Under the pieces are notes generated by a model. It was not told the DNA's origin and did not search any database. It saw only the letters and a list, made by a program, of their open reading frames with translations. From positions 1 to 64,000 of the forward strand of contig JADBLO010000039.1 in the NCBI GenBank assembly GCA_014894395.1: 64,000 nt of DNA, written 5' to 3'. Shown in pieces: positions 60,201-64,000 of this stretch. The translations under genes and the position numbers were made by a program. Position 1 is the stretch's first letter, and every line of letters starts with the position of its first letter. This DNA comes from Thermoplasmata archaeon. Lineage in GTDB: Archaea; Thermoplasmatota; E2; DHVEG-1.

Positions 60201-60961
60201 CCACCAGTCAGTTGATGAACTATCCTGATGGTGGCTCCTGGAAGACCAACGATGGGAAAACTACAGCAGTCTATTCCAGCCGAGATGTAAAGAATTCCTT
60301 TAGCTCGCATCTCAGAACCTACGAAGGACACAGTCTCTGGGTCGCTCACCTACAACGAATGAACGAAGGTGCTAGTGTCATGTATTACTCAGGTCATGGT
60401 ACCGGTGGAAGCGGTGTATCCGCTCAGTATGTACAAACAGACGACTGCAACTATCCGGATCAGATCTGGTGGGATTCCTGGCGAGGATACATGTATGATA
60501 ACTGGAAGACATCTCGAGACAATGGTATGGTCTGGTATAACCCAGAACCACCCACACTCTACGACATCATCCACTACAAATGGGTTGATCAGCTCATGGG
60601 AAACCTCCGTAGCCAAGCAGTCTTCTACATGTCCTGTACAACATGGGATGCTGATGGTCCCATGGTCTACCTTGATCATGGTGCGGTCTGCGGTTATGGG
60701 AACGCTGGAACCGGGTTGTGTCCTGAAGCAGACTTACAGGATGATTTGTTCTTCAGAGATTGTTTGATCAAGGGAGAACCGATTGGTATTGCCTTCTCAC
60801 ATCAAGTCTGGCTCCATTACAGAGACTTCACGACCGGCGATCCGACCTCCATGTATGGTTCGTCATCTATGCAGGTCACGACCATCCAGGTTATTTATGG
60901 TGACCCAAGTCTCATCATCTACAGCCCCGAGTGGCAGTCACCAATACCAGTAGATGCCTAA
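57233..60961 (+). CDS. Giant secreted protein (1242 aa) with PPC-like domains and a possible clan CD (gingipain-like) peptidase region
   Basis: Signal segment; DWYFFSVCQGQQIVFSMTPPTGFDFDLSL and DWYKFPVTVGQGIHVKLKM PPC-like repeats; ASVMYYSGHGTGGSGVS and SQAVFYMSCTTWDADGP as candidate His/Cys dyad. Confidence 0.75.
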   Translation: MNNKRDSKKSRIEAVVIALLFIGTALIVPVGTIAQNAQNNIKTNDGSQKNFYTEDGEGTFILDRSYFLKETDPASMNTADNDDAGYKKDAGTDLPRALALYPGELIDETPGRGRAGKLSSTDVNDWYFFSVCQGQQIVFSMTPPTGFDFDLSLRTSAGTMVATSNNSGSTPETVTYTATYSGKWYVWLKYVSGTGTGRYTFSVVLNGQNDANSGNDAPNTRTAALLLTPGTYFGFLDMNDPYDWYKFPVTVGQGIHVKLKMKDIAYLTDFDLQLYNPSGDLVFEGNQYYDDDLLYPADVAGEWSIRVDIFPGWVDVPQPTEWSYYSYGSGAYNLTLAIETSAPAPPGPIPQPQITPIAKTFKITNDPASTKDDFGYLAAIPACNYLDGGKRYLAPIIYTGDSTPTAYYDDATSFGTVDDTTQYLIDDWNTYLATYGKTPVQYTVPADPIEAAAAIATQGWTSPQTTAVVAVDGSGFEDSVKQVVKRTTTLKRETKVIDGVTNAAMKNIGGSLGYPLLLGPKWCALNVSMFGTGGATPTIGAILPLFMTMAQDWWPSPYDAEGPKTDMYYPINKMGIWAAGTDINASTWTMKITKYAGDRYRFKVAGTDSVINAKLTTTEASDLLVFLIDPQGNLRAPTMPGWNGPVNPIHVWNGLGNPPYNPWRNWHPAPHTEYSAEVLHPEKGTWTAIVVPRDANGSNVKYTLNVDVRTVSQDRADATVSAANAAVIASLNHMPLLYVTKDSVPAATASAFTTLGVTKVIFVERGEIGAAVRSSLPTIEKDLKTMQEIVDEIKSYPASENYVTVTSLKTGDGFFAPAAMLAAYHGSPVIRVEDAPNGDPAAVAQRIHTWQRWDGDFYHGSRSTGHLPQATAPVEQNKLKVYLTLVKYFLGLNVTVPTYGLDAKRNWNEEMVTKFYDYIDSLGLDNDGQEGYVTVAPRDDITLELSSALLGNNSYAGDIPGDTPAYTNDLVVRSILYPALIYANPSRDITTSQLMNYPDGGSWKTNDGKTTAVYSSRDVKNSFSSHLRTYEGHSLWVAHLQRMNEGASVMYYSGHGTGGSGVSAQYVQTDDCNYPDQIWWDSWRGYMYDNWKTSRDNGMVWYNPEPPTLYDIIHYKWVDQLMGNLRSQAVFYMSCTTWDADGPMVYLDHGAVCGYGNAGTGLCPEADLQDDLFFRDCLIKGEPIGIAFSHQVWLHYRDFTTGDPTSMYGSSSMQVTTIQVIYGDPSLIIYSPEWQSPIPVDA

Positions 60962-61072
60962 ACGCATCTCCCCCTCTTTTCTTTTTTTTTTAATTTTTAC
61001 CCTTTTTTTTAAAAAACCAATTTTCGTTCTCACTCGTTGATTCTTGTAGAAAAAAAAGAAAAATGGGTGTTG

Positions 61073-61483
61073 TTACTGACGTTGTTTCTTAAACTTATAC
61101 CCGTAATAAATAGCACCCGTGTGTCCATCTTGCTGGATCTTCCTAAACGTACTTTCGACCTTCAGACCAATTTTCACTTCGTCTAAGGGGCAGTCAACTA
61201 TCTGAGCTGTTATCTGAGGGCCTTCTTCGAGTTTGATGATCGCAATCGGATACGGTGTTTGTTCTTCGAAATCCTCAGGGCCAACATGGATAACCGTATA
61301 CGTCACCACTTCTCCTTTCCCGGCAAGTTTAATTTCCTTCATATTACCTATACTTTTTCGTCGACAGTACGGACAGGATTCTCGTGGTGGGAAAAAGACT
61401 CGTTCGCAGGTCCCGCATTTATTTCCTATGAAGTTGTACCGCTGCGGGATCTCTCTCCAGAATCGTGCAACGCCTGCTTTCAT
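61073..61483 (-). CDS. DUF35 Zn-ribbon/OB-fold acyl-CoA-associated protein
   Basis: FWREIPQRYNFIGNKCGTCERVFFPPRESCPYCRRKS. Confidence 0.93.
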   Translation of the reverse strand: MKAGVARFWREIPQRYNFIGNKCGTCERVFFPPRESCPYCRRKSIGNMKEIKLAGKGEVVTYTVIHVGPEDFEEQTPYPIAIIKLEEGPQITAQIVDCPLDEVKIGLKVESTFRKIQQDGHTGAIYYGYKFKKQRQ

Positions 61484-61485
61484 TG

Positions 61486-62652
61486 TTACATCGCCTCCAT
61501 GATATGAATAACACAGGTTGCTCCTGAACCACCCACATTATGGGCAAGCCCTATTTTTGCGTCTTTCACTTGTCGTTTCCCTGCTTCACCTCGTAACTGC
61601 ATGGTGAGTTCAACGATCTGCGCAACTCCGGTTGCTCCGACAGGGTGCCCTTTTGCTTTTAGACCACCACTGGTATTGACTGGTAATGAGCCGTCTAAGG
61701 TGGTGATCTTGTTGTCGATAGCTTTTCCACCTTTTCCTTTTTCGACAAATCCGAGGTCTTCGATTGCGCAGATTTCCGCAATAGTAAAACAATCGTGTAC
61801 CTCTGCGAAATCAATGTTTTTTGGGGTGAGGTTCGCTTGTTTGTACGCCCTTTTTGCAGCATGTACTGTTGCATCAAGTGTGCAAATGTCTCTGCGTCCA
61901 TGGAGTGCAAGGGTATCTGAGGCTTGTCCTGAGCCAATTATTTTGACTGGTTTGTCGGTGTATTTCTTTGCTTTTTCCGCAGCGCAGAGCACAAGGGATG
62001 CTGCGCCATCGCTCACCGGGGAGCAGTCCATAAGCCCAAGAGGGTAAGCGACCGTCGTTGCTTTCAAGACTGATTCAAGTGAAATAAGTGATTGATATTG
62101 GGCGTAAGGGTTATTGACGCCATTTGCATGGTTTTTGACTGCGACTTGCGCGAGTTGTTCTTTGGTCGTCCCATATTCATACATATGCCTCGTTGCGATC
62201 ATTGCGTAGATGCCAGGGAATGTTGCACCAAAGAACGCTTCCCATTCCTGGTCAGATGCTGTTGCGAGGATCTCTGTTGCTTCAGAACCTCCGACGTCAT
62301 TCATCTTTTCAACTCCACCAACAACCACGATATCATTCATACCGGAGGCTATGGAGAGGTATCCTTCGCGAACTGCAAGACCTCCCGAGGCACAAGCCCC
62401 TTCGACACGGGTTGCTGGGATATGAAGCTGTGAAAACCCGGAGACTTCAGCGACAAGTGCGCCAATATGTTCCTGGTCGACGAATCGTCCGGAGCTCATA
62501 GAGCCGACGTACAGGGCGTCGATATCTTTTCCTTCGATTTTTGCATTAAGGATTGCTTTTGACCCCGCTTCTGCGATGAGTTGCCTGAATGATTTATCCC
62601 ACAGTTCACCAAATTTCGTTAATCCTACTCCAATAACTGCAACATCTCTCAT
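61486..62652 (-). CDS. Thiolase-domain acetyl-CoA acetyltransferase
   Basis: [71 protein letters not shown]. Confidence 0.94.
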   Translation of the reverse strand: MRDVAVIGVGLTKFGELWDKSFRQLIAEAGSKAILNAKIEGKDIDALYVGSMSSGRFVDQEHIGALVAEVSGFSQLHIPATRVEGACASGGLAVREGYLSIASGMNDIVVVGGVEKMNDVGGSEATEILATASDQEWEAFFGATFPGIYAMIATRHMYEYGTTKEQLAQVAVKNHANGVNNPYAQYQSLISLESVLKATTVAYPLGLMDCSPVSDGAASLVLCAAEKAKKYTDKPVKIIGSGQASDTLALHGRRDICTLDATVHAAKRAYKQANLTPKNIDFAEVHDCFTIAEICAIEDLGFVEKGKGGKAIDNKITTLDGSLPVNTSGGLKAKGHPVGATGVAQIVELTMQLRGEAGKRQVKDAKIGLAHNVGGSGATCVIHIMEAM

Positions 62653-62658
62653 GTCTTC

Positions 62659-63708
62659 TCACTCCCAAAACAACAAGTTTGTCATTTTTGCATAAGTCCC
62701 ATAATCGACATATTCTTTATCAGCAACCAGTTGTGCGATAGTTGGTGCTTTCTGTCGTGAAAGTCGAGTAATATTGTTTGTGACCGTCATGTCAAAACCG
62801 TCGCTTCCAGCACCTGACCCGTAGCTAGTCATGAAGATCCGATCACCTGGTTTCGCGACATCTAAAACCGATGCAAGACCAATCATCGATGCACCAGAAT
62901 ATGTGTTGCCGATGTACGGCACCATAAGTCCTTGTTTTACTTGATCTATGGTAAACCCAAGTTTCTTTGCGACATTCACCGGAAATTTCCCGTTTGGCTG
63001 ATGGAAAATCGCGTAGGTGTAATCCTGTGGTTTGGTTCCTGCTTTTGTCATGAGGTTTGTTGCACAGTTCGTGATATGTTTAAAGTACGCAGGTTCTCCG
63101 GTGAATCGTCCCCCATGGGATGGATATTTCATTTCTGCTCGTCGCCAGAAATCAGGGGTATCAGTCGTGTAGGAAAGGGTATGGTTTATGGTAGCAATGA
63201 CATTGGTTCTTCCTATGATGAATGCAGCCCCACCAGCGGATGCAGAATATTCGAGTGCGTCCCCGGGTGCTGCCTGTGATGTATCTGCTCCGATAGCGAC
63301 CCCGTAGTCGATCATACCTGCTTTGACAAGCCCAAAACAGGTTTGTATAGCAGCGGTTCCTGCTTTGCATGCGAACTCGTAATCAGCAACCATCAAGTCT
63401 GGTGTTGCACCAATTGCTTCTCCAACAATGGTTCCTGTTGGTTTGACTGCGTACGGGTGTGATTCACTCCCGACGTAGATAGCACCGATGTCCGTAGGAT
63501 TCAGTGTGCAGCGTTTGAGTGCTGCACGTATCGCCTCAACACTAATAGTTGCGGTATCCTGATCAACTGAGGGTACTGATTTTTCAAAAATCCCTAATCC
63601 TCGGCTGATGGCTTGTCCGTCTTTCCCCCAGACTGCTGCGATTACTTCTGCTTTAATGCGGTAGCGAGGTATATGCGCTCCATAACTTACAATGCCTATT
63701 TGCTCCAT
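62659..63708 (-). CDS. Hydroxymethylglutaryl-CoA synthase
   Basis: [98 protein letters not shown]. Confidence 0.96.
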   Translation of the reverse strand: MEQIGIVSYGAHIPRYRIKAEVIAAVWGKDGQAISRGLGIFEKSVPSVDQDTATISVEAIRAALKRCTLNPTDIGAIYVGSESHPYAVKPTGTIVGEAIGATPDLMVADYEFACKAGTAAIQTCFGLVKAGMIDYGVAIGADTSQAAPGDALEYSASAGGAAFIIGRTNVIATINHTLSYTTDTPDFWRRAEMKYPSHGGRFTGEPAYFKHITNCATNLMTKAGTKPQDYTYAIFHQPNGKFPVNVAKKLGFTIDQVKQGLMVPYIGNTYSGASMIGLASVLDVAKPGDRIFMTSYGSGAGSDGFDMTVTNNITRLSRQKAPTIAQLVADKEYVDYGTYAKMTNLLFWE

Positions 63709-63793
63709 GGTGAACCCAACAAGAGGCAAAACAAAAAAGACTACTTAAAAGTGCCGATTGATGTTCGACGATTGCCGTAATAAAAAAAATTGG

Positions 63794-64000
63794 TTAGCCT
63801 GAGAGCGTGATTTTTTTTCCGCCTTTTAAGGCTTCGACTGATTGTTCCGCTACTTTCTCAAGTTTGTCGTTATCCATCAATTCTTTCCGTGCCTTCAGGT
63901 TCTGGCTGCGGAGGATTTCTCTGTTTTCCTGAAATTGTTGCATCCGTTCTTTTTTCACGGAGACAATTTTTGATCGCATCTCCAAGGCTTTTTCATGGTT
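63794..64000 (-). CDS. Partial CDS running off the window; charged hypothetical protein
   Basis: Frame remains open to base 64000; C terminus ...KLEKVAEQSVEALKGGKKITLSG*. Confidence 0.5.
   Translation of the reverse strand, partial: NHEKALEMRSKIVSVKKERMQQFQENREILRSQNLKARKELMDNDKLEKVAEQSVEALKGGKKITLSG

Noticed and set aside
1-64000. CRISPR arrays or rRNA genes
   Set aside because: No regularly spaced repeats with unique spacers and no rRNA-like conserved sequence seen on either strand.

Overview
This 64 kb window is an archaeal chromosome segment with very high coding density. The gene set (Cdc6/Orc1, PriS, aCPSF1, proteasome beta, aIF2-beta, deoxyhypusine synthase, FtsZ, MBF1, Elp3, archaeal mevalonate enzymes) is euryarchaeal; a Thermoplasmatota-like lineage is my inference only. 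Most of the window is housekeeping genes. Between them lie secreted or membrane protein loci: a NEW3-like/PGF-CTERM-like operon at 31-36 kb, tandem giant membrane proteins at 43-48 kb, two candidate caspase-fold secreted proteins, and a papain-PKD protease. The strongest non-routine observations are: (1) a small RHH regulator directly upstream of ftsZ (CdrS-like arrangement), whose leader has five GAC-initiated 11-bp phased repeats and a perfect 13-bp palindrome, with an 11-bp perfect hairpin between it and ftsZ; (2) a complete IS4-type element with 16/18 matching terminal inverted repeats and a perfect 10-bp target duplication; removing it restores a 142-codon secreted-protein ORF; (3) an Alba gene with a single-T frameshift in a T6 run; (4) a GC-rich, foldable candidate ncRNA at about 14.87-15.06 kb with a TATA box and poly-T on the minus strand; (5) a 24-bp dyad between the divergent priS and cdc6 genes; (6) a paralogous cell-surface operon with STPGFE C-terminal sorting-like signals. 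No CRISPR array was seen. All product calls come from reading the translations; no database search was run.
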